A DNA stretch of 61,298 nt from Planctomycetota bacterium (GCA_003388505.1 QQVO01000040.1:1-61298), one strand, 5' to 3'. Positions 1 to 9,697 are shown, counted from the first letter of the stretch. Program-made: numbers and translations. The notes: a model not told the origin generated them from the sequence alone.

Positions 1-2
1 TT

Positions 3-353
3 GAGAACTGGACCGAACGCCGGCACATCGAGTTGACGTCGGCCGCTCGCGCCGCGTTCGACGTCAAGGGGGACGACTTCCGCGCCCGGCACAAGCCGCC
101 CGCCAAAGCGCTCGACTGGATCGCTTCGGGCGTGCCGCTCGCCATGAACGCCGATTCGAGCAGCGCCGAGCACGCCGCATCACTCGGCTTTTCTCTATGT
201 CACCTGGACGAGACAGAGCGCTGGCTGTCAGAAGCCTACTGGAACGAGACCCAGCAGTTCGCAAAAAAGTTGCAGACGACTTTGAACCTCAAGCGAGTTG
301 CCCACACCTGGCTTAACCTGTTGCGAGATATCGCTCTCAGCAGAACGTGTTGA
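3..353 (+). CDS. C-terminal end of a glycosyltransferase-like protein (5' partial)
   Basis: The reading frame is open from the first bases of the window to a TGA at 351-353, so the true start lies upstream. The visible 116 residues include a KPPAKALDWIASGVP stretch. This resembles the C-terminal donor-binding region of GT-B glycosyltransferases, where a lysine-rich segment and an 'A-x-G-x-P' turn precede the acidic donor-contact residues. A helical tail of about 50 residues follows. The neighbouring glycosyltransferase genes downstream support the assignment. A strong terminator at 714-745 suggests that this gene ends an operon separate from the one starting at 971. The family call is an inference from a short tail. 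Confidence 0.5.
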   Translation, partial: ENWTERRHIELTSAARAAFDVKGDDFRARHKPPAKALDWIASGVPLAMNADSSSAEHAASLGFSLCHLDETERWLSEAYWNETQQFAKKLQTTLNLKRVAHTWLNLLRDIALSRTC

Positions 354-713
354 GACCACAGTCAAGTCGAATCTCGGAAAAGCGAGAATATTAAAAAGAA
401 ACTTGTTGACAATCCGAATCACCAGTCGTAGTCTGATCTGCCCGCTTTCGGCCGACGACCAATTCAGAGTCATCAATTCAACAATCGTCTGCTGCGGGAT
501 CTCAAATCTGATCGGCCTTTCCGACAAGAGGTGTCCGGAAAACCAGGGAAGAATGAAGCGACTGGAGCGTTGTGACGCCGCCGGCAGTCTGCGAAGGTGA
601 GGCCGGGGCGAAAGTAAGGAACAGTGTGGTGGCAGTCGACTCTTTGACAAGCTGCTGTTCAGATCAGGCCGGCGCGCTGCGAGTTTCCGGCCAGCAGGAC
701 AAGAGACATCCAG

Positions 714-745
714 CACCGTTGCGAGTTTCGCAGCGGTGTTTTTTT
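714..745 (+). terminator. Rho-independent terminator
   Basis: An 11-bp stem (714-724 with 728-738, one G-U pair) closed by a 3-base loop is followed directly by seven T residues at 739-745. This is a canonical intrinsic terminator for rightward transcription. It would end the operon of the partial glycosyltransferase. Confidence 0.8.
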
Positions 746-803
746 ATGGGTTCCGCACGACCGGTTCCGGGAGGACGGCTGAAAGAACCGTTGCAGTGAA
801 GTG

Positions 804-846
804 AATAAAAAAAGTCGTCCCGCGGAGCTAGACCCTCCACGGGACG
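804..846 (-). terminator. Candidate leftward terminator
   Basis: CGTCCCG at 816-822 pairs with CGGGACG at 840-846. An inner GGAG/CTCC pairing extends the stem. On the minus strand the hairpin is followed by a run of T residues (complement of the A tract at 806-813). No minus-strand gene lies immediately to the right, so its purpose is unclear. It may insulate the operon starting at 971. Confidence 0.4.
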
Positions 847-970
847 GTGACTTGGCAGTTTCGCATGCATTGACTGCACCAGCCAAGCCGTTGGGAGTGT
901 AGCGCACGGCGCTCCGCTGTTCAACAAGAATTCTGCATGCGACTGCCGCATCCAATGGAAGGGCGGCCCG

Positions 971-2602
971 ATGGGGAGCATGCAGGCGGCGGAACCGCGC
1001 TCCGCGAAGATTCCCACATCTCTCGGGAATCGGGAAGAATCGCTCGAAAATCACCGCAGAGCGTGCGCCCTGGCGGCGAACGGCCAATACGACGGGGCCG
1101 CTCAGTTGCTGGCCGATGTGCACGCCAGTGCCGGCGATAGAGGACTGCAAGCGCTCGCCGGCAACGATCTCGGCGTGCTGCAGGCTGTGGCCGGAGACGA
1201 GTCGGCCGCCCTCGCACAGTTTGACGCGGCCCTGACCATCGATCCGGACTGCCGGCCGGCACGAACGAACCGCCAGTACCTCTCGGAACGCAGCGATTCG
1301 CCCCCAGGGCGGCCGGGCGAAGACAACCGGCGGACGCGGATCGCGGTCGTCAGCCTGCTGTTCAACTGGCCGTCGACCGGCGGCGGCACGATCCACACCA
1401 AGGAACTGTGCCAGTTCCTGACGGCAGACGGCTACGACGTCCGGCACTTCTACGCCGCGTGCGACTCGTTCGGAGTCGGACGGGTCAGCCAAGAGCTGCC
1501 CTACGACAGCCTGCCGATCGGGTTCGACGAACGATCCTGGAGCGCGGCCGGTGTCCGGGAGCGGATTCGCGAACATGTGGCCGCATTCGATCCGGACTGG
1601 GTGATTGTCACCGACAGTTGGAACACAAAGCCGCTGCTGGCCGAAGCGGTCGGCGACTGGCCCTATTTTCTGCGGATCGCAGCGCTGGAGTGCGTCTGCC
1701 CGCTCAACAACGTGCGGCTGCTGTGCGAAGACGGGCGACTGGTCCAGTGCGAGCGCGACCAGTTGCGGCATCCGGACGTCTGCCGACAGTGCGTGTCCAC
1801 CAACGGCCGGTTCAGTGGCGGACTGCATCAGGCCGAACGGGCGCTGGCCGGATTCGAGAAACCGGACTATTCCGAGCGGCTGCAGCGGGCGTTTGCGAAC
1901 GCGGCGGGCGTCCTGGCGGTCAACCCGACGATCGCCGGCATCATTCGCTCCCACACGCCGGCGGTGCACGTCATCCCGAGCGGGTTCGACCGGTCCCGGT
2001 TTCCGGAAGAGATCACGCCGCCCCCGCGCCGTAAGGGCGAGAAAGTGAAGATCCTGTTCGCCGGCCTGGTGGACGAGTTGATGAAGGGGTTCTCCGTGCT
2101 GCAGTCGGCCGCCGCGAAGCTGTGGGAGATGCGGCAGGATTTTGAGCTGATTGCCACGGCCGACCCGCCCGGCCGCGTGAACGACTCCACGCGGCTGATC
2201 GGCTGGCAGTCCCAGCGGGATCTGCCTGCCGTCATGAGCGATGCCGACATTGTTGTGTTCCCGACCGTGGCGCAGGAGGCGCTCGGCCGCAGCGCCGTGG
2301 AGGCGATGGGCTGCGGACGTCCGGTGGTCGCCAGCCGCATCGGGGGCCTGCCCTGGGTCGTGGGCGACCGGGAAGCCGGCCTGCTGTTCACGCCGGGCGA
2401 CGCGGACGGTCTGTGCCGGCAACTCAACCGACTGCTGGACGACGCGGAACTGCGGCGGCGGATGGGTCAGGCGGGACGCGAGGAGTTTGAGCGGCGGTTC
2501 ACCTGGGACGTCGTGCTGGAGAGCTACCGCGCGCTGTTCGGCCCGGCCGTCAACGCGGGCGGCGCAACCGATCGGGGAACTGTAGAGGGAGCATTCAATT
2601 GA
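971..2602 (+). CDS. GT4-type glycosyltransferase with short N-terminal TPR region
   Basis: The 543-residue protein starts with about 100 residues of helical, TPR-like sequence (AGNDLGVLQAVAGDESAALAQFD). A GT-B glycosyltransferase follows from about residue 118: an N-terminal Rossmann part with a GGGTIHTKEL motif, and a C-terminal part with KILFAGLVDELMKGF, then FPTVAQEALGRSAVEAMGCGRPVVAS. The last stretch is the E-x7-E donor-site signature of GT4 enzymes. It should transfer a nucleotide-activated sugar in glycan assembly at the cytoplasmic face of the membrane. The ATG at 971 is preceded by a GGAAGG element. The gene overlaps the next by four bases (TTGA), so the two are probably translationally coupled. 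Confidence 0.85.
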   Translation: MGSMQAAEPRSAKIPTSLGNREESLENHRRACALAANGQYDGAAQLLADVHASAGDRGLQALAGNDLGVLQAVAGDESAALAQFDAALTIDPDCRPARTNRQYLSERSDSPPGRPGEDNRRTRIAVVSLLFNWPSTGGGTIHTKELCQFLTADGYDVRHFYAACDSFGVGRVSQELPYDSLPIGFDERSWSAAGVRERIREHVAAFDPDWVIVTDSWNTKPLLAEAVGDWPYFLRIAALECVCPLNNVRLLCEDGRLVQCERDQLRHPDVCRQCVSTNGRFSGGLHQAERALAGFEKPDYSERLQRAFANAAGVLAVNPTIAGIIRSHTPAVHVIPSGFDRSRFPEEITPPPRRKGEKVKILFAGLVDELMKGFSVLQSAAAKLWEMRQDFELIATADPPGRVNDSTRLIGWQSQRDLPAVMSDADIVVFPTVAQEALGRSAVEAMGCGRPVVASRIGGLPWVVGDREAGLLFTPGDADGLCRQLNRLLDDAELRRRMGQAGREEFERRFTWDVVLESYRALFGPAVNAGGATDRGTVEGAFN

Positions 2603-5600
2603 TCCAGCGCATCGCCGTCATCTTCGACAACACGCTCCGGCCGGAGACGACCGGTCTCTACTGCCGCCGCGCCCTGGGGGAACTGGTGCGCGAGGGAAGG
2701 CTTTCTGAGGTGGAACACTTTCTGCCGGATGAACTCGATTGCATCGCCGCCAACCGGTTCGATCTATTCCTGTACGTCGATGACGGGCTCGACGGCCCAA
2801 TCGTCGATCGACTCCGGCCGAGCGTCTGGTGGGCGATCGACACGCACCTGGACTTCGAGCGCTGCCTCGGCAAGGCCCGGCAGGCCGATTTCACGTTCGC
2901 AGCGCAAAAGAACGGCACGCTCCGGCTCAACGAATCAGGCTTTGAAACCGCAACCTGGCTGCCCCTGGCCTGCGATCCCGTGCTGCACGGACGATGCGAG
3001 ACCCCCAAGGTGCGTGACGTCTGCTTCATCGGTAATGTCTTGCCGGGAGAGCGGCAGCGACTGCTGGGACTGCTCCGACAGCGCTATCCGGACATGCTGG
3101 TTGACCGGCGGTTTTTCGAGGAGATGGCTGAGGTCTATTCAGCGAGTCGCACGGTGTTCAATCGCGGTGTGGCGGACGACGTCAACATGCGCGTCTTTGA
3201 AGCGCTCTGCAGCGGGTCGCTGCTTGTGACGAACGCACTCGGCGACAACGGGCAGGCGGAACTGTTTACGGACGGCCGCGAACTGGCGACGTACTCCAGC
3301 GATGACGAGCTGCTCGACAAGTTGAGGTACTACCTGCAGCACGATCAGTTACGCGAACAGGTTGCGGCCTGCGGCCGTGCGGCCGTTCTTGAGCAGCACA
3401 CCTACCGGCACCGGATGGAGACGATCCTGGCGACGGTCGACCCGTCGGCCGGGAACGGGGGCTGCCAGAAGGGGAACGGTCGAGCCGCCCGCAACGGGCG
3501 TCTGAACGGCCGTTTCCCGACGTCGGCTGAACCGCAGCGAGTCCGGTCGGCCGTCGCGGCGAAAGACCGGCTGTACTTTGAATTCCATCGGCCTGACGTG
3601 GTCGAGCTTGTTCCGCAGACGGCGCGCCGCATCCTCGATGTCGGCTGCGGCGGCGGCCGGTTGGGCGCGGCCCTCAAGGCTCGGCAGGAGTGTGAAGTCG
3701 TCGGAATCGAGCTGGACCAGTCGGCCGCCGCTGCCGCAAAAGAGCGGCTGGACCGTGTCGTCGTCGGTAACGTCGAAGAGGCCGGCCGCGTGGAGTTTTC
3801 TGAAGGCGAGTTCGACTGCGTGATCTGCGCCGACGTGTTGGAACATCTGCGCGAACCGGCCGATCTGTTGAAGACGTTGCGCCGCTGGCTGGCTGCGGAC
3901 GGCGTCCTCGTCACCAGCCTGCCGAACGTCCGCAATCACACGGTCGTCCAGTCGCTCTTGGCGGGGAACTGGACCTACGAATCGGCCGGCCTGCTCGATG
4001 CCGATCATGTGCGGTTCTTCACGCGCCGGGAAATCGAGAAGCTGCTGTATCGTGCAGGATTCGCCGTCGACGAGATGCGGATGGCGCCGGGAGAAGGGTT
4101 TTCGGAATGGGTGAATGCCGGGCGGCCGCGCGAGGTCTCAGTCGGCGGCCTGCAGATCCGGGCCGATTCGCCCGCAGACGCGGCAGAGTTCTTCGCCTAC
4201 CAGTACCTGACTCGTGCCACACCGGCGCCGGAATCCAACCACGGCCTGACGTCGATCGTGATTGTCACGCACGGCCAACTGGCCCACACCAAGGCGTGCG
4301 TCGACAGCATCCGCCTGCTGACCGACGAACCGTACGAGTTGATCTTCGTCGACAACGGTTCGACCGACGGCACGGTCGACTATCTACGTTCGCTGCACGG
4401 CGCGACCGTCATTGCCAACGATTCGAATCGCGGGTTCCCGGCGGCCGTCAACCAGGGAATGGCCGTCGCTCAGGGCGAGCAGATCCTGCTGCTCAACAAC
4501 GATTGCGTCGTGACGACCGGGTGGCTGAGGCGGATGCTGGATGTGCTGCGCAGCGATTCAACGATCGGACTCGTCGGCCCGGTCTCCAACAACGTCAGCG
4601 GTGAACAGCAGATCCCGGTCGGCTACGGCCATCTGTGTGAGCTGGACGGCTGGGCCTGGGACCGCCAGCGGTCGTTCATTGGAGACGGTTGTTTTGCACA
4701 CAACGCCGCCTGTGGCACGGACCGTCTGGTCGGGTTCTGCCTGCTGATGAAGCGCGAACTCGTCGATCGAATCGGAGCATTGGACGAGCGGTTCGGAATC
4801 GGGTGTTTCGAGGACGACGACTTCTGCCGCCGGGCTGTGGATGCCGGGTACCGGGCGGTGATCGCGAACGGTGCGTTCGTCCATCACGTCGGCAGCGCGA
4901 CGTTTCGGGCGAGCGGAGTTGATCTCGGCGATGTCCTGCAGCAGAACCAGAGACTCTATGACGAGAAGTGGGGCAGCGAGCAAGCAGCGGACAGGGGACA
5001 GCGAAGAGAAAAGAGCCTGTCGGGGACGACGACGGAATCGGCTCTCGCTCGTCGCGTCGAGCCTCCACCGCCTCCAGCGGGAAAACCGCGACCGAGACAC
5101 ACAATCGAGGCGGCCGCAGGGGGCGGACTGCTGCTTCGCCCCAACACGATCGGACTCTCAGTCTGCCTGATCGTCCGCGACAACGAACAGACGATCGGTC
5201 CCTGCCTGGAATCCATCAAACCTTGGGTCGACGAGATCGTCGTCGTCGACACCGGCTCGGAGGATCGTACTGCGGAAATCTGCGAAGAATTGGGCGCGCG
5301 GGTCTTTCACTGGGCCTGGCAAGACGACTTCGCGGCGGCCCGTAACGTGTCGATCGATCACGCCCGCGGCGAATGGCTGTTCTGGATGGATTCGGACGAC
5401 ACGATTCCGGCCGAGTGCGGCCGGAAGCTGCGCGACCTGGCGACCGGCCCGCATCCCGATCACATCCACGGCTACGTCGTGCAGGTGCATTGTCCGGGCC
5501 CGCCGTCCGGCGGTTCGGGCCTTCGGCCGCGCGAGCCGGAGGCGAACCTGGAATCCGGCGACCGATCGCGAGCAAGACCTGGAGCATCCGACGTCACCGT

Positions 5601-6822
5601 CGTCGACCACGTCAAACTGTTTCGCAACCGGCCCGATCTGCGGTTTGAGTTCCGCATTCATGAGCAGCTTCTGCCGTCGATCCGGCGGGCCAGCGGAGAG
5701 GTGGCATTTACGGACATCTATGTCGTCCACTCCGGCGCCGATCACACGCCCGCAGGCCGTGCGGGCAAGCTGGACCGCGACTTTCGGCTGCTTGAGCTGG
5801 AACTGGCCGACCGGCCCGACCATCCGTTCGTTCTATTCAATCTGGGTATGACGCACGCCGACGCCCGGCAATATGAACAGGCGATCGACTTTCTCCAGCG
5901 GTGCATCACGGTCTCGCAGCCGAGCGAATCCCACTTGAGAAAAGCCTACGCACTGCTGGTTAGCTCGTTGCAGCAGACTGAGCAATTTGCGGATGCGCAC
6001 GCAACATGCCGCCAAGGGTTGCAACTTTATCCCGACGACAAGGAACTGCTGTTCCGGGACGCGATGCTGCTGCACCAGTCGGGGCGTCTTGAGGAGTCGG
6101 TGGAGACCTACCAACGGGTTCTCAATCAGGCCACCGACCGGCACTTCACCAGCGTCGACGCCGGGATCGGGGGGACAAAGACGCGGCACAATCTGGCGAT
6201 CGTCTATGAGGATCTCGGGCGGCTCAAAGAAGCGGAACGGGAGTGGCGGGCCGTCGTGGACGCCGAGCCTGGATACCGATCGGGTTGGCGTGGGCTCGGT
6301 CAGGTTCTCCTGAAACAGGGACGAACGGCCGAAGTGGAGGACTTGACACAGAAACTGACCGGCGACCCTGAACTGCGGGGAGTCGCCGCATTGCTGTCGG
6401 CCCGGCTGGCGGAGTGTGAGGAGCGGTTCGAAGACGCCGTTTCGATTCTGCAGACCACGGTCGCCGAGTCAGCCGACGACCGGGAGGTCCACAACGAACT
6501 GTGCCGGGTGTTGTTTGAACGGGGCGATCCCGAGACGGCTGCCGCAGCCCTCCAGCGACTGACCGAACTCGAACCGACCGACGCGGCCGCCTGGCACAAT
6601 TTGGGGACGGCCCGGCTCAGAAGCGCCCGATACGAAACGGCCGTCACCGCCCTACGCGAATCTTTGCGGTTGCGGCCGACTTCGCCCGCGACACAACGGG
6701 AGCTTGAAGTTGCGCAAGGGGCGCTGGCACGGGCCGGTTCGCTTGAGGGTCGCAGGTCGCCGCGCATTGAACGCGCTGCAGCCGGCCGTCACAAAACATT
6801 CGCAGGGGTGAGTCATGGCTAG
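2599..6822 (+). CDS. Multidomain glycosyltransferase-methyltransferase-GT2-GT2-TPR fusion
   Basis: This 1407-residue protein combines four catalytic modules. Residues 1-290 resemble the CgeB/DUF3880-type GT-B glycosyltransferases (VFNRGVADDVNMRVFEAL, with an NALGDNGQAELF stretch). A class I SAM methyltransferase begins near residue 344 with RILDVGCGGGRLG and has a CADVLEHL motif. A GT2 domain begins near 550 (SIVIVTHGQ, IFVDNGSTDGT, LLNNDCVVTTGW). A second GT2 domain begins near 852 (LSVCLIVRDNEQTI, VVDTGSEDRT, WMDSDDTIP) and belongs to the group often followed by TPRs. TPR helices fill residues 1070-1370. The start is TTG at 2599, chosen because it overlaps the stop of the preceding gene. 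The protein probably builds and methylates a complex glycan. The linker around residues 795-840 is low complexity. Confidence 0.85.
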   Translation: MIQRIAVIFDNTLRPETTGLYCRRALGELVREGRLSEVEHFLPDELDCIAANRFDLFLYVDDGLDGPIVDRLRPSVWWAIDTHLDFERCLGKARQADFTFAAQKNGTLRLNESGFETATWLPLACDPVLHGRCETPKVRDVCFIGNVLPGERQRLLGLLRQRYPDMLVDRRFFEEMAEVYSASRTVFNRGVADDVNMRVFEALCSGSLLVTNALGDNGQAELFTDGRELATYSSDDELLDKLRYYLQHDQLREQVAACGRAAVLEQHTYRHRMETILATVDPSAGNGGCQKGNGRAARNGRLNGRFPTSAEPQRVRSAVAAKDRLYFEFHRPDVVELVPQTARRILDVGCGGGRLGAALKARQECEVVGIELDQSAAAAAKERLDRVVVGNVEEAGRVEFSEGEFDCVICADVLEHLREPADLLKTLRRWLAADGVLVTSLPNVRNHTVVQSLLAGNWTYESAGLLDADHVRFFTRREIEKLLYRAGFAVDEMRMAPGEGFSEWVNAGRPREVSVGGLQIRADSPADAAEFFAYQYLTRATPAPESNHGLTSIVIVTHGQLAHTKACVDSIRLLTDEPYELIFVDNGSTDGTVDYLRSLHGATVIANDSNRGFPAAVNQGMAVAQGEQILLLNNDCVVTTGWLRRMLDVLRSDSTIGLVGPVSNNVSGEQQIPVGYGHLCELDGWAWDRQRSFIGDGCFAHNAACGTDRLVGFCLLMKRELVDRIGALDERFGIGCFEDDDFCRRAVDAGYRAVIANGAFVHHVGSATFRASGVDLGDVLQQNQRLYDEKWGSEQAADRGQRREKSLSGTTTESALARRVEPPPPPAGKPRPRHTIEAAAGGGLLLRPNTIGLSVCLIVRDNEQTIGPCLESIKPWVDEIVVVDTGSEDRTAEICEELGARVFHWAWQDDFAAARNVSIDHARGEWLFWMDSDDTIPAECGRKLRDLATGPHPDHIHGYVVQVHCPGPPSGGSGLRPREPEANLESGDRSRARPGASDVTVVDHVKLFRNRPDLRFEFRIHEQLLPSIRRASGEVAFTDIYVVHSGADHTPAGRAGKLDRDFRLLELELADRPDHPFVLFNLGMTHADARQYEQAIDFLQRCITVSQPSESHLRKAYALLVSSLQQTEQFADAHATCRQGLQLYPDDKELLFRDAMLLHQSGRLEESVETYQRVLNQATDRHFTSVDAGIGGTKTRHNLAIVYEDLGRLKEAEREWRAVVDAEPGYRSGWRGLGQVLLKQGRTAEVEDLTQKLTGDPELRGVAALLSARLAECEERFEDAVSILQTTVAESADDREVHNELCRVLFERGDPETAAAALQRLTELEPTDAAAWHNLGTARLRSARYETAVTALRESLRLRPTSPATQRELEVAQGALARAGSLEGRRSPRIERAAAGRHKTFAGVSHG

Positions 6823-7234
6823 TCCTCGATCAAACCCGCACGGTTGCTGCGGTGTCGAAGTGTCATGCTGCTCGGGCGCAGCCGTCAACGAGACGCTCAC
6901 AGCAACAATCACGAACCTTGCCAACTGCCCCTGCGCCGACGGGGCGGAGATCGAACTCAAGATCGAACCGATCGTTCCGACGTGGAGCGGGCGGGGGCCG
7001 TTCGGCAGTTGCGGCCGCGAGATCGGACTGACGCTCATCTGCGATGGCAATGAGTGTGAACATTTCAAACTCGACTACGAATTCTCCGACGCGTGCATCG
7101 GTGCGGGTCAGATACCCGCACCGGAGTCATGTTCGTGCGATCCGCTCAACCTGGAGTTTCGGCTTGGACCGACGGGCGGATGCTGCAACCACCCCACGCC
7201 CGACGACCAATTCGCAATCACGATCACCGAATGA
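6815..7234 (+). CDS. Cysteine-rich small protein, paralogue 1 of 3
   Basis: The 139-residue product belongs to no family I recognise. It starts with NPHGCCGVEVSCC, has a central NCPCADG motif and a GPFGSCGREIGLTLIC segment, and ends in ITITE. The genes at 9698 and 10222 encode proteins with the same order: N-P-x-G-C-C-G, then C-x-C-A-D-G, then a beta-rich stretch with paired cysteines, then I/V-T-I-T-E at the end. The regular cysteine pattern suggests disulfides or metal binding. No signal peptide is evident, so export, if any, must use another route. It overlaps the preceding gene by 8 bases and the next by 4 (ATGA), which places it in one operon with glycosyltransferases. Confidence 0.8.
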   Translation: MASPRSNPHGCCGVEVSCCSGAAVNETLTATITNLANCPCADGAEIELKIEPIVPTWSGRGPFGSCGREIGLTLICDGNECEHFKLDYEFSDACIGAGQIPAPESCSCDPLNLEFRLGPTGGCCNHPTPDDQFAITITE

Positions 7235-9015
7235 CCGCCTGCATCTGCCCTGAACCTGGATACTGTCCCCGGCATCGGTGCCGCAAGACGCCGCACTGGC
7301 ACAAGCTGTGCCGGCGGAGACAGGATTATTTCGAGCTCTGGGAAGCTGGGCGCGGGCCGGGGCAGGCCGTCGGGCCGCGCACCAGTCCGCAAACCGCAGG
7401 CCGACTCACGCGAATCTTGCGCTGGATCGGTCTCGCCCGCCTGAGCGGTCCGAAAGTCGAGATCAACGGACACGGCGCGGGGGAGTGCGGCGTAACCGAC
7501 GAGACGACCAGTCGCGAGTCGCTGGCGGTCATTATCCCGGCCTGCGATGCAGTCGACCTGACTTGTCGGTGCCTTGACAATCTGGCGCTGCACGGCGACG
7601 TGCCGCTGCAGATCGTCTATGTCGACAACGGCAGCCGGGCCGACGCGCCGCGGCAAGTGGCCGCGCACGCGGAGCGGCTGGGGCTTGACCTGTGCGTCAT
7701 CCGGAACTCCACGAACATCGGCTTTACGGCGGCCGTCAACCAGGGAATCCGGGCCGCCGGTCGACGGCACGTCCTGGTTCTCAACAACGACTGCTTTATC
7801 GGGCCGGGCTGCCTCTCGCGAATGCTGGCGCAACTCAAGGAACGGGTCGCGGCGGTCGGCCCGGTGACGGGGGACGACGGCAGCCAGTCGCTCCGGCGAA
7901 CCCGGATTCGGAGTCGTGTCGGGGTGTCCGGAGAGATCGACGAGAGCGACCCGATCGCCGGCAGCACGGCGCTGGCCCATAACTGTGGCCGGAGCATGCC
8001 GGCCGATCGGTTGTCGTTCTTCTGTACGCTGCTCTCTGCGGAGGCGTTGCGCGAGTTCGGCCCGCTCGATGAGCGGCTGGCGCAGCTCGGTTCGGACGAC
8101 GAGTGGTGCGCGCGGGGCCGCAAGAGCGGCTGGAAGATTCGGGTCGCAATGGACGCCTACGCGGCCCACCTGCACAAGTCGAGCTTCCGGCGATTGGGGC
8201 TCGATCGGGCGGCGCTGCAGCGGGAAGCACTCCGGAGACTCGCTCAGCAGAGGCGGCAACCGGCGTGCGTGCTGGTGATGCCGGTCTTCAACCGCCTGGA
8301 GTATGTTCGGAAGTCCCTGGAGAGCGTTCTGCAACAGGACTATCCGGCATTGAGGATCGTGGTCTGGGACAACGGCTCGGACTCCGCAACAGAAGAATAC
8401 CTGCGGAGGCGGCTGGCGGACGAACCGCGAGCCACGCTGATCCGCAGTCCGCGCAACATGGGCTGCATTTACCCGCAGGCGGTCGTGTGGGGCCGCTTCG
8501 CGAACTCGGTGGAACTGCTGGCCAAGATCGACAGCGACATTCTCGCGCCGCCCGATTACATCGCACGACTGGCGGACGCCTGCCTGGCGTCCGATCGGCT
8601 GGGAGTCATGGGGGCGTTTCACTTCGGAGCGGACGCCGAGACGTGGATCAATCCTCAGCGGATCGAGTCGTTCGGCCGCCGCTCGCTCGTTCGGCAGAAG
8701 CACGTGGGAGGCTGCTGCATGCTGCGGGCCGACGTCTACCGCCAAGGGGATCCGATTCCGTGTGAGCCCCGCTGCGCGGATGAGCCGTTTTCCGACGGCA
8801 GCTTCACAGTCTACCAGCAGCAACTGCAGCGCCGGGGCCTTTGCAACGGGTATCCGCTGCCGCTGGTGCACATCGAACAGATGGAGGACATCCGCTCGGA
8901 GCATTGCGTCCAGACTGACGAGTACGAGACCTACAAGGTCCGGATGCGGGGCCGGACGCAGGCGCAGATGACGAATCACAGTTGGATTCACAACGCGAAG
9001 AAGTACCTCGGTTGA
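7231..9015 (+). CDS. Tandem GT2 glycosyltransferase with N-terminal Cys/His cassette
   Basis: The 594-residue protein is taken to start at ATG 7231, which overlaps the stop of the preceding gene. This start gives an N-terminus (about 45 residues, C-x-C, CPRHRCRKTPHWHKLCR, then YFELWEAGRGPGQ) that matches the N-terminus of the protein at 10723. A GT2 domain begins near residue 97 (LAVIIPACDAVDLT, YVDNGS, VLNNDCFIGPG). A second begins near residue 345 (CVLVMPVFNRLEYVRKSLESVL, VWDNGSD, AKIDSDILAP). The cassette may bind zinc and could dock the enzyme to a partner. It is probably cytoplasmic and involved in building a surface polymer. The duplicated GT2 arrangement suggests sequential or alternating sugar additions. 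Confidence 0.85.
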   Translation: MTACICPEPGYCPRHRCRKTPHWHKLCRRRQDYFELWEAGRGPGQAVGPRTSPQTAGRLTRILRWIGLARLSGPKVEINGHGAGECGVTDETTSRESLAVIIPACDAVDLTCRCLDNLALHGDVPLQIVYVDNGSRADAPRQVAAHAERLGLDLCVIRNSTNIGFTAAVNQGIRAAGRRHVLVLNNDCFIGPGCLSRMLAQLKERVAAVGPVTGDDGSQSLRRTRIRSRVGVSGEIDESDPIAGSTALAHNCGRSMPADRLSFFCTLLSAEALREFGPLDERLAQLGSDDEWCARGRKSGWKIRVAMDAYAAHLHKSSFRRLGLDRAALQREALRRLAQQRRQPACVLVMPVFNRLEYVRKSLESVLQQDYPALRIVVWDNGSDSATEEYLRRRLADEPRATLIRSPRNMGCIYPQAVVWGRFANSVELLAKIDSDILAPPDYIARLADACLASDRLGVMGAFHFGADAETWINPQRIESFGRRSLVRQKHVGGCCMLRADVYRQGDPIPCEPRCADEPFSDGSFTVYQQQLQRRGLCNGYPLPLVHIEQMEDIRSEHCVQTDEYETYKVRMRGRTQAQMTNHSWIHNAKKYLG

Positions 9016-9043
9016 TGATCGGGTTCTCAGTGAAAGCAGAATT

Positions 9044-9697
9044 GTGACCACGACAACAGCCACATCCCCGGCGGAACCGGCGGTCGAGCCGATGCGGCAG
9101 GTGTTCCTGCGGCGTCTCGACGGGCTGACCGACGTGTTGCACGGGATCGCGATGCGCAAGCACCGGGACGTCGACGACCACGCCGCGCTGCTGTGGGGGG
9201 TGGCGGTCGCCCTGCGGCCGGAGGTGATCGTCGAGATCGGAGTCCGCAAGGGAAACTCGACGACCGTGCTGGCCCATGCCGCCCGCACGGTGGGGGGCCG
9301 GTTGTTCTCGGTCGACATTCACGAGTGCCCGCTGGCCGAGCGGAGAGTGGCCCAACTCGGGCTGGAGGCGGAGTTCTCCTGGGAGGGGCGCGACGCGGCC
9401 GGCCGGTTCGCCGATGGGGCGATCGACCTGCTGTTCCTCGACGGCGACCACAGTCATGCGGGGGTGGAGGCCGACCTGGCCGCCTGGGGGCCGAAGATCC
9501 GCCGGGGGGGCATGGTCATTGCACACGACGCAGAGCGACCCGGTGTGGCGGAGCCGCTGCGGCAGTCCGGCTGGCCGGCGGTGTTCCTGGCACCGGGCCG
9601 ACCGGGGCTGGCACTTCTGCAGCGGCCTGAGACAGATCGACTGCACGCCGGAGCAGGCGCAGATCGCATCCCGGACCCAGAACGAAAGGAGCCGTAA
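9044..9697 (+). CDS. SAM-dependent methyltransferase (Methyltransf_24/CmcI-like)
   Basis: The 217-residue protein starts at GTG 9044. It has the class I methyltransferase motif I as VIVEIGVRKGNSTTVLAHAA, an acidic strand-2 end (RLFSVDI), and LLFLDGDHSHAGVEADLAAW, the D-G-x-H-x-Y/A signature of the CmcI and Methyltransf_24 group. These enzymes methylate sugars or small metabolites, so methylation of the glycan made by the flanking transferases is a reasonable inference. The next gene begins immediately after its stop codon, consistent with one transcript. Confidence 0.8.
   Translation: MTTTTATSPAEPAVEPMRQVFLRRLDGLTDVLHGIAMRKHRDVDDHAALLWGVAVALRPEVIVEIGVRKGNSTTVLAHAARTVGGRLFSVDIHECPLAERRVAQLGLEAEFSWEGRDAAGRFADGAIDLLFLDGDHSHAGVEADLAAWGPKIRRGGMVIAHDAERPGVAEPLRQSGWPAVFLAPGRPGLALLQRPETDRLHAGAGADRIPDPERKEP

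Larger units (their letters stand above)
354..970. other. Intergenic region with two hairpins, no convincing gene
   Basis: The 617 bases between the partial glycosyltransferase gene and the next one contain no reading frame with a plausible ribosome binding site and protein-like composition. A sigma-70-like pair, TTGACA at 406-411 and TAGTCT at 429-434 with 17-base spacing, could drive transcription rightward, but the terminator at 714-745 would stop it. A second hairpin lies at 816-846. Confidence 0.5.

Noticed and set aside
406-434. Sigma-70 promoter for the glycosyltransferase operon
   Set aside because: Good boxes but followed by a strong terminator at 714-745 before the operon starts at 971, so it cannot be the operon promoter.
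659-2422. Minus-strand frame of 587 codons over the first glycosyltransferase
   Set aside because: Antisense to a clear GT4 gene; GC-rich codon bias leaves such frames open. Composition is not protein-like.
7108-9318. Minus-strand frame of 736 codons over the GT2 gene
   Set aside because: Antisense to two recognisable GT2 domains and a methyltransferase start; no domain seen in the antisense product.
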